A DNA stretch of 36,987 nucleotides from Kumtagia ephedrae (GTDB taxonomy: Bacteria; Pseudomonadota; Alphaproteobacteria; Rhizobiales; Rhizobiaceae), in assembly GCF_003012745.1 (NCBI RefSeq), contig NZ_PXYK01000041.1, positions 1-36,987 of the forward strand, written 5' to 3'. The position numbers and the translations under genes were made by a program. This document shows, one piece after another, positions 7,120 to 15,220 of the stretch (position 1 is the stretch's first letter; every line of letters begins with the position of its first letter). The notes beneath the pieces are model-generated. The model was given only the letters and a program-made list of their open reading frames with translations, was not told where the DNA came from and ran no database searches.

Positions 7120-8442
7120 ATGACCAATGTTGCGCTCACCGGCCTTGCGCGCGAACTGGCGGAGCGCGCCGACAGCGGCCGTCCGGTCCGCATCGGCGTC
7201 ATCGGCTCCGGCGAGATGGGCACCGATCTGGTCACCCAGGGCATGCTGATGAAGGGCGTCGAGGTCTGCGCCATCTCCACCCGTCGGCCGCACACCGCCC
7301 GCGCGGCGATCCGCATCGCCTATGGCGACGAGGCAATGGCGGCGGAGGCCGGCACGGCTTCGCAGGTGACGGCGGCGATCGAGAGCGGGAAGATCGCCAT
7401 CACGTCCAACGAGCTGCTGGTGCGGGACCCGCTGATCGACGTGGTCATCGACGCCACCGGCAAGCCCGGCGTGGCCGCCGATTTCGACTTGATGGCGATG
7501 GAGCACGGCAAGCATGTCGTGATGATGAATGTCGAGGCCGACGTCACCATCGGCCCCTATCTCAAGCGCCAGGCCGACCGGCTTGGCGTCGTCTATTCGG
7601 TCGGCGCCGGCGACGAGCCGTCCTCCTGCATGGAACTGATCGAGTTCGCCAGCGCGCTCGGCTACACCATCGTGTCGGCCGGAAAGGGCAAGAACAACCC
7701 GCTCAACCACGACGCAGTCCCGGACGACTATCGCGCGGAGGCGGAGCGGCGCAACATGAACCCGCGCATGCTGGTGGAGTTCGTCGACGGCTCCAAGACC
7801 ATGGTCGAGATGGCGGCGATCGCCAACGCCACCGGGCTGGTGCCCGACGTGCCCGGCATGCATGGGCCGAAGGCCGACCGCGACGATCTGGCGCGCGTGC
7901 TGATCCCGCGCGAGCATGGCGGCCTCCTGTCGAGGAAGGGCGTCGTCGACTATACCGTCGGCAAGGGCGTCGCCCCCGGCGTCTTCGTCGTCGTCGAGGC
8001 GACGCATCCGCGCGTCATCGAGCGCATGGACGACCTGCATGTCGGCAAGGGCCCCTACTACGCCTTCTTCCGGCCCTACCACCTGACCTCGCTGGAGGTG
8101 CCGCTGACGGCGGCCCGCATCATGCTGCACGGCAAGCCGGACATGGTGCCGCTGCCGCGCCCGGTGGCGGAGGTGTGTGCGCTCGCCAAGCGCGATCTTG
8201 CCGCCGGCGAGACCTTCGATGCGATCGGCGAGACCTGCTACCGCTCATGGACCATGGCGGTGGCCGAGGCGCGGGCGCAGAAGGCCGTTCCGGTCGGGCT
8301 GCTCGAAGGCGGCAAGGTGCTGAAGCCGGTGAAGAAGGGCGAACTGCTCACCGCCGACAACGCCGTGCCCGACCGCGCGACGCGGCTCTACGAGCTGCGC
8401 CGGCTGCAGGACGAGATGCTGTATGGCGCACAGTCCAGCTGA
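7120..8442 (+). CDS. NAD(P)-dependent oxidoreductase with C-terminal SAF domain
   Basis: The 440-residue protein has an N-terminal Rossmann fold (RIGVIGSGEMGTDLVTQGML, about residues 23-42) of the homoserine-dehydrogenase/Gfo-Idh type, then VVIDATGKPGVAADFDLMAM. The middle segment includes SVGAGDEPSSCMELIEFA and SAGKGKNNPLNHDAVPDD. The C-terminal part, from about residue 345, has the SAF-domain look (LAKRDLAAGETFDAIG, then VLKPVKKGELLTADNA). The family is found in carbohydrate catabolism clusters of alphaproteobacteria, but no sugar genes are adjacent here, so the substrate is unknown. ATG 7120 is preferred to the TTG at 7114. It is divergent from the efflux operon. Confidence 0.8.
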   Translation: MTNVALTGLARELAERADSGRPVRIGVIGSGEMGTDLVTQGMLMKGVEVCAISTRRPHTARAAIRIAYGDEAMAAEAGTASQVTAAIESGKIAITSNELLVRDPLIDVVIDATGKPGVAADFDLMAMEHGKHVVMMNVEADVTIGPYLKRQADRLGVVYSVGAGDEPSSCMELIEFASALGYTIVSAGKGKNNPLNHDAVPDDYRAEAERRNMNPRMLVEFVDGSKTMVEMAAIANATGLVPDVPGMHGPKADRDDLARVLIPREHGGLLSRKGVVDYTVGKGVAPGVFVVVEATHPRVIERMDDLHVGKGPYYAFFRPYHLTSLEVPLTAARIMLHGKPDMVPLPRPVAEVCALAKRDLAAGETFDAIGETCYRSWTMAVAEARAQKAVPVGLLEGGKVLKPVKKGELLTADNAVPDRATRLYELRRLQDEMLYGAQSS

Positions 8443-8484
8443 AATCCGATCCGAACGCTTCTACCGCTAATCCTCCGAACCACC

Positions 8485-8543
8485 TGGCACGGCTGTTGCA
8501 CCGCGACTCCCGGCGGCGGCCGCGTTGTGGCTGGGCCGTGCCA
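8485..8543. repeat. 9-bp inverted repeat before the acyltransferase gene
   Basis: TGGCACGGC at 8485-8493 pairs exactly with GCCGTGCCA at 8535-8543, just upstream of the acyltransferase ribosome binding site (AGGAG at 8551-8555). With a 41-base loop and no T tract it could be an operator or leader structure, or chance in GC-rich DNA. Confidence 0.25.
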
Positions 8544-8565
8544 AGGCGGCAGGAGTAAGCGGCAA

Positions 8566-9834
8566 ATGACCGACATCGTGACGAGAGCCCGTGCCAGATT
8601 GAGACATGCCGATCCGCAAGCGGCCGGCATCCGCTTCGAGGCGCTCGATTCCTGGCGCGGCATCTGCGCGCTGCTGGTCGCACTCATGCATTTTCCGGCC
8701 GCCGGCCCGATCACCGAAAGCCTTTTCGTCCGCAACGCCTATCTGTTCGTCGACTATTTCTTCGTCCTGTCGGGTTTTGTCATCGCGCATGGCTACTGCC
8801 ACAGGCTGGGGACCGGGCTCGACTACATGCGCTTCGCCATTCTCCGGACCGGCCGCATCTACCCGCTGCACGCGGCGGTCCTCCTGCTTTTCGTCGCCTT
8901 CGAGACGCTCCGCTGGACCGTCCCGGCGCTGCAGGGCGACGGTGCCGCGCCGTTCACCGAAGCCACCGGCCTGCGCGAGCTGCTCAACAGCCTGCAGCTG
9001 CTCAACGGCCTCGGCGTCGAGGACCGGCTCACCTGGAACGGGCCGAGCTGGAGCATCTCGGCGGAGTTCTGGACCTACCTGCTTTTCGGCGCGGCCGTCC
9101 TGATCCTCGGGCGCGGCATCTGGGTGGCCCTCATCGCCGCGATCGTCGCGGGCCCGGCAGTGATCTATGCCTTCTCGCCGGACTACATGGACGCCACCTG
9201 GGATCTCGGCTTCGTCAGGTGCCTGTACGGCTTCTCCCTCGGCGCGCTGCTTTGTCAGCTTGCCGGCCCTGGGCTGCTGCGCGCAAGGGGGCAAGGTGCC
9301 GTGCGATCGGAGCCCTCGACAATGTGGACGGTTGCCGAGGTGCTCGCCGTCGCGGCCGTGGTCGGTTTCGTCAGTGCCGTCGGCCGCGGGCCGGCGAGCG
9401 TGGCCGCGCCGTTCCTGTTCGCGGTCGTGCTGTGGATCTTCGCCCATGAGCGCGGCCTGGTCAGCCGGGTGCTCAGGACGCGGCTGTTCTTCTGGCTCGG
9501 CACCCTCTCCTACGGCATCTATCTCGTGCACATCTTCGTGCAGAGCCGGATGATCAATGTCGCGAGCCTGGCCCAGAAGGTCACGGGCACCGAGCTGGTG
9601 GGCACTTTCTCCCTCGGCGGCTCGGAGCTTTACGGCTTCGGTGTCGGCGGCGCGATTTTCGGCACGGTCATGGTCGCCGTGATGATCGTCCTCGTCGTCG
9701 CTACGGCGCTCGCCGGCCATTTCCTGGTCGAGCGGCCCTTCCAGCGCCTGTCGAGGAAGCTGGCGGACAGCCTTGCTTCGCTGCGGACGACGAGGAGCGT
9801 GGCGAAGAACGTTGGAAGCCGCGCGCCGGCATGA
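8566..9834 (+). CDS. Acyltransferase-3 family integral membrane protein (OafA/ExoZ-like)
   Basis: This 422-residue protein has about ten membrane segments and the family start RFEALDSWRGICALLVALMH, whose histidine is the likely catalytic residue, followed by VDYFFVLSGFVIAHGY. Later family features are the RTGRIYPLH motif, GPSWSISAEFWTYLLFG and LGTLSYGIYLVHIF. Members transfer acetyl or other acyl groups from the cytoplasm onto surface polysaccharides, lipid A or small sugars. Beside a polysaccharide cluster, decoration of that polymer is the natural guess. ATG 8566 is supported by AGGAG ten bases upstream. It converges with proC over a 57-base gap. Confidence 0.85.
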   Translation: MTDIVTRARARLRHADPQAAGIRFEALDSWRGICALLVALMHFPAAGPITESLFVRNAYLFVDYFFVLSGFVIAHGYCHRLGTGLDYMRFAILRTGRIYPLHAAVLLLFVAFETLRWTVPALQGDGAAPFTEATGLRELLNSLQLLNGLGVEDRLTWNGPSWSISAEFWTYLLFGAAVLILGRGIWVALIAAIVAGPAVIYAFSPDYMDATWDLGFVRCLYGFSLGALLCQLAGPGLLRARGQGAVRSEPSTMWTVAEVLAVAAVVGFVSAVGRGPASVAAPFLFAVVLWIFAHERGLVSRVLRTRLFFWLGTLSYGIYLVHIFVQSRMINVASLAQKVTGTELVGTFSLGGSELYGFGVGGAIFGTVMVAVMIVLVVATALAGHFLVERPFQRLSRKLADSLASLRTTRSVAKNVGSRAPA

Positions 9835-9850
9835 GAGGCATTTCCACGAT

Positions 9851-9873
9851 GCCGGCTGCTTAAGTGGCCGGCC
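9851..9873. terminator. Possible bidirectional terminator between the acyltransferase gene and proC
   Basis: GCCGGC at 9851-9856 can pair with GCCGGC at 9867-9872 around a TTAAG-containing loop, in the short gap between two convergent genes. There is no T run, so support comes mainly from position. Confidence 0.3.
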
Positions 9874-9891
9874 GTTGTGGGATCGCCGGCG

Positions 9892-10707
9892 CTACTTACC
9901 AAGTTCCACCGACCTTGCCCGTGCCGCCTCGACCGCCTCGGCGACGAGGTTCTTCAGCCGGTCGCCGCCCATCAGCACGGCAAGGGCGGCGGCCGTCGTG
10001 CCGTTCGGGCTGGTCACCTGCCGACGCAGCGTGGCCGGCTCCTCGCTGCTTCCGGCGGCAAGGCTTGCGGCACCCAGGACGGTCTGCATGGCGAGCAGCT
10101 TTGCCGTTTCGGCCGGCAGCCCGGCCGCTTCGCCGGCCGCCGTGAGGCACTCTATGAAGTGGAACACATAGGCCGGACCAGAGCCGGACACGGCGGTCAC
10201 GGCGTCCATCAGGCTTTCGTCGGCGATCTCTGCGACGGCGCCGCTGGTGGCGAGCAGATCCTTGACGAAGCCGAGCTCGGCGGCCGGCACCTGGCGGTTG
10301 GCGAAGACGACCATCATGCCCATGCCGATCGCCGCCGGCGTGTTCGGCATGCAGCGCACCACCGGCGTGGCAGCGCCCAGCACGGCCTCGAAGGTCGCGA
10401 TGGGGGTACCGGCGGCGATCGACAGGAACACCGTCCCGCCGTCGGCGAAGCGCCGGTATTCGGCCGTCACCTCGCGGATGACCTGCGGCTTCACCGCCAG
10501 GATCACCAGCCGTGGCGCCGCGTTCGCCGGAATCTCCGCCGGGCTCGCGCCGGTCGCCACGCCGAGCGCCGCGGCGCGGTCGCGCAGCTCCGTGCTCGGC
10601 TCCACCACGAAGATCTCGGCGGCCGCCAGTCGGCCTGCCTTCAGCCAGCCGGCGAGCATCGCGTAGCCCATGTTGCCGCAGCCGACGAGCACTGTCCCGA
10701 TGGTCAT
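9892..10707 (-). CDS. proC: Pyrroline-5-carboxylate reductase
   Basis: ProC reduces 1-pyrroline-5-carboxylate to L-proline with NAD(P)H, the last step of proline synthesis, in the cytoplasm. The 271-residue protein is of normal length. It starts MTIGTVLVGCGNMGYAML (Rossmann G-x-G-x-x-G) and has LVILAVKPQ and VVRCMPNTPAAIGMGM. The C-terminal dimer domain carries the family signature around VTAVSGSGPAYVFHFIEC. The frame opens further upstream to 10824, but ATG 10707 has the conserved start and GAGGG upstream. It follows the polymerase-like gene by 64 bases on the same strand and may share its transcript, though the functions are unrelated. Confidence 0.93.
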   Translation of the reverse strand: MTIGTVLVGCGNMGYAMLAGWLKAGRLAAAEIFVVEPSTELRDRAAALGVATGASPAEIPANAAPRLVILAVKPQVIREVTAEYRRFADGGTVFLSIAAGTPIATFEAVLGAATPVVRCMPNTPAAIGMGMMVVFANRQVPAAELGFVKDLLATSGAVAEIADESLMDAVTAVSGSGPAYVFHFIECLTAAGEAAGLPAETAKLLAMQTVLGAASLAAGSSEEPATLRRQVTSPNGTTAAALAVLMGGDRLKNLVAEAVEAARARSVELGK

Positions 10708-10771
10708 GATCCAATTCCCTCGCTGAGCGAAATGCGGCGGCCGCCACCGCGTTCTCGCGTCTAGCGGGGAT

Positions 10772-12139
10772 TCAGCGCCGCGCCAAGCCGGCACGAGCGG
10801 CGGCGGCCGCGGCCGGCCTGGCAACTGCCGGCCTCGTGCCCGCGATCGGGAACCGCGCGACCAGTCGCATGCCGATGACGGCGAAGACGAAGAACAGCCA
10901 GACCTGGTCGGCGCGGCGGAAGAAGAAGCTTTCGAGGAAGGCGTTGAGCGCCGTGAACAGCAGGATCATCATGAACAGGTCGCCCAGCAGCACGTTCTCG
11001 CGCAGTCGCGGGATGCGCAGGAAGTCGACCACCGGGACGACGAGGAAGGCCCAGGCGGCGACGAACAGCGCCGGCAGCCCCATGAAGACGGCGATGTCCA
11101 TGTAGCCGTTGTGGCCGTGGACGATGTCGCGGATGTCCCAGTCCCGGTCGAAAGGCTGGCTGCTGTTCTCGAGCAGCGGCGTCTGCCAGAAGCTCTCGTA
11201 GCCGTAGCCGGTCCATGGCCGCTTGACGATCATCTCGCCGGAGAATTCCCACAGCGTGGTGCGCCCCGTATAGGTGAGGTCGGGGAAATGCTGGGCGGCG
11301 AGATGTCTCAACGGGTCGATGAAGACGATGCCGAGCGTTGCCACCGCCGTGCCGGCGACCGTCAGCCAGAACAGCAGGGCGACCAGCGGCCGCACGCCGT
11401 AGAGGCCGGGCAGCGCGACCACGATCATGGCGACCGGCACCAGGCCGGCGGCGGTCTTGGAGCCGGTGTTGAGCACGAAGATCATGGCGCCGGCGAACAG
11501 GATCGCGCCGCTCCGGCGCCGCCCGCGCCGGAACAGGTAGAGGCCGCAGAAGGCGAGGCAGGCCATGACCGGGCCGGCGATGTTCTTGTGGGTGAAGACG
11601 CCGCGCCACAGGCCGGCGTGCTGCGGCTCCGCCGAGGCGGTCGTGTGCACGGCTTCGTTGGGGAACAGCGCCAGGCCGGCATAGCTGAGCGCCACCGTCG
11701 CCAGCCCGGCCACCGCCAGCGCCGTCGAGAAGGCGTCGGCGTCGCGCGGGATGGCGAGCACCGTCGCCACGACGAGAATGCCGATGAAGGTGAAGGAGGC
11801 GGCGCGCGCCGCGGCCGACGGATCGAGCGAATTGGCGACCGACAGCAGGAAGAAGCCGAACAGGACGAGCAGCGACGGGCTGAACAGCGCCGAGATCACG
11901 CGCGGCGTGGCGAAGGCGGCAAGCGAGGCGATCGAGATCGCGCCGAGCGTGCCGTAGCCGAGCTGGTTGACGATGTTGCCGCCGGCGACATAGCCCGACC
12001 CGCCCGGCTGAAACGGCTGGAACGAGATCATCAGCATCGCCAGCATGCCGCTGGCGATCGCCGTCGGCAGGCCGGCGGACGAGAGCCAGGCCGGCAGGGC
12101 CGGTCCGTCAGTTCTTTTCGGGCTGACGGTACTGCTCAT
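10772..12139 (-). CDS. O-antigen ligase/polymerase-like membrane protein (Wzy/WaaL/ExoQ superfamily)
   Basis: This 455-residue inner-membrane protein has about 11-12 hydrophobic segments. It shows the superfamily's periplasmic pattern: WRGVFTHKNIAGPVMACLAF, with the conserved H-K-N, and later GHNGYMDIAVFMGLPALF after a large loop (WEFSGEMIVKRPWTGYGYES). ExoQ-like rhizobial proteins with this layout polymerise repeat units of exopolysaccharide. Ligase and polymerase cannot be told apart by sequence alone. ATG 12139 lies inside the end of the GT2 gene (32-base overlap), so the two are translationally coupled. The C-terminal tail is Ala/Arg-rich. Confidence 0.85.
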   Translation of the reverse strand: MSSTVSPKRTDGPALPAWLSSAGLPTAIASGMLAMLMISFQPFQPGGSGYVAGGNIVNQLGYGTLGAISIASLAAFATPRVISALFSPSLLVLFGFFLLSVANSLDPSAAARAASFTFIGILVVATVLAIPRDADAFSTALAVAGLATVALSYAGLALFPNEAVHTTASAEPQHAGLWRGVFTHKNIAGPVMACLAFCGLYLFRRGRRRSGAILFAGAMIFVLNTGSKTAAGLVPVAMIVVALPGLYGVRPLVALLFWLTVAGTAVATLGIVFIDPLRHLAAQHFPDLTYTGRTTLWEFSGEMIVKRPWTGYGYESFWQTPLLENSSQPFDRDWDIRDIVHGHNGYMDIAVFMGLPALFVAAWAFLVVPVVDFLRIPRLRENVLLGDLFMMILLFTALNAFLESFFFRRADQVWLFFVFAVIGMRLVARFPIAGTRPAVARPAAAAAARAGLARR

Positions 12140-13070
12140 TGGCGTATCCGAATTCGGCCATCACCCGCCCTGCCGCCACATAGACCGGGTAGAGCCCGAT
12201 CGACGGCGAGCCGGTGCGCACGAGGCGTATCGCGCCGCGCAGCGGCGAGGCGGCCAGCAGCGCCAGGCTCTTCAGCAAGACCTTGACGCTTGCGAACGGC
12301 GTGCCGGCGCGGCGCTTCTTTTCCACCAGCGTCGAGATCACGCCGTTGCGCAGGCTGCGCGCCCGGATCCAGTCCTGCTCGACCCGACGCGCCGGCACCG
12401 TCTCGTGCACGGTCGCCTCGGCGCACCAGGCGAGCCGGAAGCCGCGCTGCGCCGCGCGGCTGAGGAAGTCGGAATCGCCGCCGCCCATGAAATTGAATTT
12501 GAGGTCGAGGAATGGCCGCTCCATGGCGTCGAGCACGGGCCGGGTGACGAACAGGTTGCCGGACGAATAGAGGGCCGGAACGCGGCCGCTGGCGCGGTAG
12601 GGCGGGGCGAACACCGGATGCTCGGCCCAATGCGCATGCGCCGGCTCGGCGAACACCGGCACCTGCGGCCCGCCGACGATGTCGGCGCCGAATGCCTGCG
12701 CCGCCTCGCAAAGACGCTCCAGCCAGTCCGGATCGGCGATCTCGTCGTCGTCGATGACGGCGACCGCCTTCAGGTTTGGGAACTGCTCCAGCGCCGTCTG
12801 CCAGCCGGCATTGTAGGCGCAGCAATTGCCGCGCTCATGCGCGATGATCGCCAGGCCCGGCAAGGCGCCGGACAGGAGGCGCGGCGCAACCGCCTCGGCG
12901 CCCTGCCGGCCCTCCGCGTCGTTTTCCATGATGATGACGGCGAAACGGCGCGTCGTCCGCTGCGCGGCGAGCGAATCGAGCGTCTCCAGCACCTGCTGCG
13001 GCCGGCGGAACGTCGGCACGGTCACGGCGATGTCGATCGCGGCGCGATCGAGGTGAGGCGATGTCGCCAC
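12108..13070 (-). CDS. Glycosyltransferase family 2 protein
   Basis: This GT-A-fold enzyme adds a sugar from a nucleotide-sugar donor, probably during repeat-unit assembly at the inner face of the membrane. It reads AIDIAVTVPTFRRPQQVLETLDSL at the start, then NAGWQTALEQFP and VAVIDDDEIADPDWLERL, where the acidic DDDE is the metal/nucleotide motif. FMGGGDSDFLSRAAQRGF and ATVHETVPARRV follow. There is no good ATG in this frame: GTG 13070 (320 residues) or TTG 13094 are the candidates, with AGGACAG upstream of the GTG. The frame continues open to 13763, but that part is the shadow of the divergent GT4 gene. Confidence 0.85.
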   Translation of the reverse strand: MATSPHLDRAAIDIAVTVPTFRRPQQVLETLDSLAAQRTTRRFAVIIMENDAEGRQGAEAVAPRLLSGALPGLAIIAHERGNCCAYNAGWQTALEQFPNLKAVAVIDDDEIADPDWLERLCEAAQAFGADIVGGPQVPVFAEPAHAHWAEHPVFAPPYRASGRVPALYSSGNLFVTRPVLDAMERPFLDLKFNFMGGGDSDFLSRAAQRGFRLAWCAEATVHETVPARRVEQDWIRARSLRNGVISTLVEKKRRAGTPFASVKVLLKSLALLAASPLRGAIRLVRTGSPSIGLYPVYVAAGRVMAEFGYANEQYRQPEKN

Positions 13071-13265
13071 GAGGGTAATGAGACTGTCCTGCAAGGCTGG
13101 CGCGTCCGCATGCTGCTGGTGCGCGCAGTCATCGCATTCTTCGCCATAAGGATTCGTTAAACACCTTGGACGGTGTGGGCTGCAATCGCCCGCGGCTGCG
13201 CGACTATATGCGTGTTTTGTCAACGATTGGGCGCCATCTGGTAATATCGATCTGATAAGGCCCCG
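13071..13265. promoter_or_regulatory. Divergent promoter region between the GT2 and GT4 genes
   Basis: This 195-base gap serves both polysaccharide transcripts. On the + strand TTGTCA (13217-13222) and TAATAT (13242-13247) are spaced 19 bases apart, a weak sigma70-like candidate. AAGG at 13257-13260 is the ribosome binding site for the GT4 gene. A small ACACC/GGTGT hairpin lies near 13151. Confidence 0.35.
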
Positions 13266-14441
13266 ATGCATCTGTTGTTCGCCACCTCGATCGTGCCCGA
13301 CGGGTCGCTCGGTTCGGGCTACGAGATTGCCAATGCGGCGATCGTCGACGCGCTGCGGCGCGCCGGCGCGCGGGTGACCGTGCTCGGCTTCACCTGGCCG
13401 GGCAGTCTGCCGGCAGACCCCGATCAGACCATCGTGCTCGGCTCCGTTGACGTGCGCAACGAGACGGCGAGTTCGATGCAGAAGGTACGGTGGCTCGCAG
13501 AAGCGGTGCGCAGCGGCTCGACCTTCGCCTCGGCGAAGCTGCGCGGGCCGGGCGCCGATGCCGTGCGCGCGGCGATCCGCCGGGCCGGCCATGTCGACGG
13601 CTACGTCCTCAATTCCGTTCAGATGGCCGGCGCCTATGAGCGCTGCTTCGAGGACCGGCCTTCCCTGTTCGTCGCCCACAATGTCGAGGCGCAGTCGGCC
13701 CGCGAGAACGCGCACAGCGCCCCCGACGCCTTCCAGCGCCTGCTGTTCCGCCGCGAGGCGCAACTGCTGGAAGCCCTGGAGGCCCGGCTGTGCCGTCGCG
13801 CCCGCTTCGTCTTCACCCTCTCGGAGGAGGACCGCGCCGCCCTCGGCGTGGCTACGGACGGCCGCTCGGCGGCGCTGCCGCTGGTGACCCGCGGCACGCC
13901 GCCTTTGGCGCCGGTCCGCCGGGAGATCGATTGCGATGCAGCGCTGATCGGCACCTGGACGTGGCAGCCCAATCGCGTCGGTCTGTCATGGTTCCTCGAC
14001 GAGGTCGTCCCGCATCTGCCGGACGATTTCAGGATTCGCATCGCCGGAGCCATTCCGGCCGGCCTCACCTCGAGCCAACCTGGCGTGCGCTTCGTCGGAC
14101 GCGTGCCCGATGCGCACGACTTCATCCGCCGAGCGGCCTGCGTGCCGCTGATCAGCCGCGGCGGCACCGGGGTGCAGCTGAAGACCATCGAGACCTTCGA
14201 GCTCGGCCTGCCCTCGGTCGCCACGTCGAGCGCGCTGCGCGGCATCGCCGAGAAGCCCGCCAACTGCGTCGTTGCCGACGACCCGCGGGCATTCGCCGCG
14301 GCGCTCCGGAAGGCCGTCGCGGCCGGGCCGCGCCATGTCGACGGCCGCGGCTTCTACGAGGCGCAGCGCGCGGCGCTCGACCGCGCCATCGCGCGCGGCC
14401 TCGCGGCGCTGGGCTCGGTCGGACAGGAGGCCTGCGCGTGA
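13266..14441 (+). CDS. Glycosyltransferase family 4 (GT-B) protein
   Basis: The 391-residue cytoplasmic GT-B enzyme probably extends a lipid-linked oligosaccharide. The N-terminal acceptor domain begins MHLLFATSIVPDGSLGSGYE, with the glycine-rich turn usual after the first strand. VAHNVEAQSARENA is typical of these retaining transferases. The C-terminal donor domain has IGTWTWQPNRVGLSWFLDEV and RIRIAGAIP, then RGGTGVQLKTIETFELGLP, the EX7E-like donor-binding region. Donor and acceptor cannot be predicted. AAGG lies five bases before ATG 13266. It is the first gene of a three-gene operon joined by GTGA overlaps. Confidence 0.85.
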   Translation: MHLLFATSIVPDGSLGSGYEIANAAIVDALRRAGARVTVLGFTWPGSLPADPDQTIVLGSVDVRNETASSMQKVRWLAEAVRSGSTFASAKLRGPGADAVRAAIRRAGHVDGYVLNSVQMAGAYERCFEDRPSLFVAHNVEAQSARENAHSAPDAFQRLLFRREAQLLEALEARLCRRARFVFTLSEEDRAALGVATDGRSAALPLVTRGTPPLAPVRREIDCDAALIGTWTWQPNRVGLSWFLDEVVPHLPDDFRIRIAGAIPAGLTSSQPGVRFVGRVPDAHDFIRRAACVPLISRGGTGVQLKTIETFELGLPSVATSSALRGIAEKPANCVVADDPRAFAAALRKAVAAGPRHVDGRGFYEAQRAALDRAIARGLAALGSVGQEACA

Positions 14442-15220
14442 ACGTCCATGCCGCATTCGCCCAGTTCGGCGTCAGGAGCTGGAAGACGATCCTGGGGGTG
14501 TCGGTCGCCAGCATCGGCTGGGATGACGCGGTGCGACTGCTGCAACGGCTGATCGAGGAAGACCGCTTCACCCGCATCAGCTTCCTCAATGCCCACAACG
14601 CCAATCTCGCCACCACCGACGGCGAGTTCGCTGCAGCGCTCGAGGATTTCCTCATCCTTCCCGACGGCATCGGCGTCGATATCGCCGCCAGGCTGCTCTA
14701 CGGCACGTCGTTCCCCGCCAATCTCAACGGCACCGATTTCGTGCCCGGCTTCCTGCGCGAGACGGCGCGGCCGCTGACCGTCGGGCTGATCGGCGCCAAG
14801 GCCGACAATGTCGAGGGCGCGGTGCGCAACATGGCGCGGCTGATGCCGCGGCACGAATTCGTCCTGGTCAATGACGGCTATTTCACCGAGGCCGAGGAGC
14901 AGCAGATCCTGGAGCGCATCCGCACCTTGCGGCCGGACATCCTGCTGGTCGCCATGGGCGTGCCGCGCCAGGAACTATGGATCCGGCGCAATCTCACCGG
15001 GGAGCATTGCACGCTGCCGATCGCCGTCGGCGCGCTGTTCGATTTCATGAGCGGTTCCGTGCCGCGGGCGCCGCTGCTGGTGCGCAAGCTCCGCCTGGAA
15101 TGGCTGTTCCGCCTGACGCTCGAGCCGGTGCGGCTCTGGCGGCGCTATGTCGTCGGCAATCCGCTGTTCATCGCCCGGGTGCTGCGCGACAAGCTTCTGG
15201 GCCGGCAGGCGGCGCTGTGA
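14438..15220 (+). CDS. WecG/TagA/CpsF-family glycosyltransferase (GT26)
   Basis: The 260-residue protein carries the GT26 signature FLNAHNANLATTDGEFAAAL, then ILPDGIGVDIAARLL and NLNGTDFVP, which place it with WecG, TagA and GumM. Later family blocks are VAMGVPRQELWI and VGALFDFMSG. These enzymes add ManNAc, ManNAcA or glucuronic acid-type residues to lipid-linked acceptors, usually early in chain assembly. The C-terminal basic helix (LRLEWLFRLTLEPVRLWRRY) likely contacts the membrane. The start is GTG 14438, with AGGAGG at 14425-14430, overlapping the GT4 stop as GTGA. It is tightly coupled to both neighbours. Confidence 0.92.
   Translation: MNVHAAFAQFGVRSWKTILGVSVASIGWDDAVRLLQRLIEEDRFTRISFLNAHNANLATTDGEFAAALEDFLILPDGIGVDIAARLLYGTSFPANLNGTDFVPGFLRETARPLTVGLIGAKADNVEGAVRNMARLMPRHEFVLVNDGYFTEAEEQQILERIRTLRPDILLVAMGVPRQELWIRRNLTGEHCTLPIAVGALFDFMSGSVPRAPLLVRKLRLEWLFRLTLEPVRLWRRYVVGNPLFIARVLRDKLLGRQAAL

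Noticed and set aside
13071-13763. N-terminal extension of the GT2 frame
   Set aside because: It is antisense to the GT4 gene and has no family similarity; the GT2 domain starts at about 13050.
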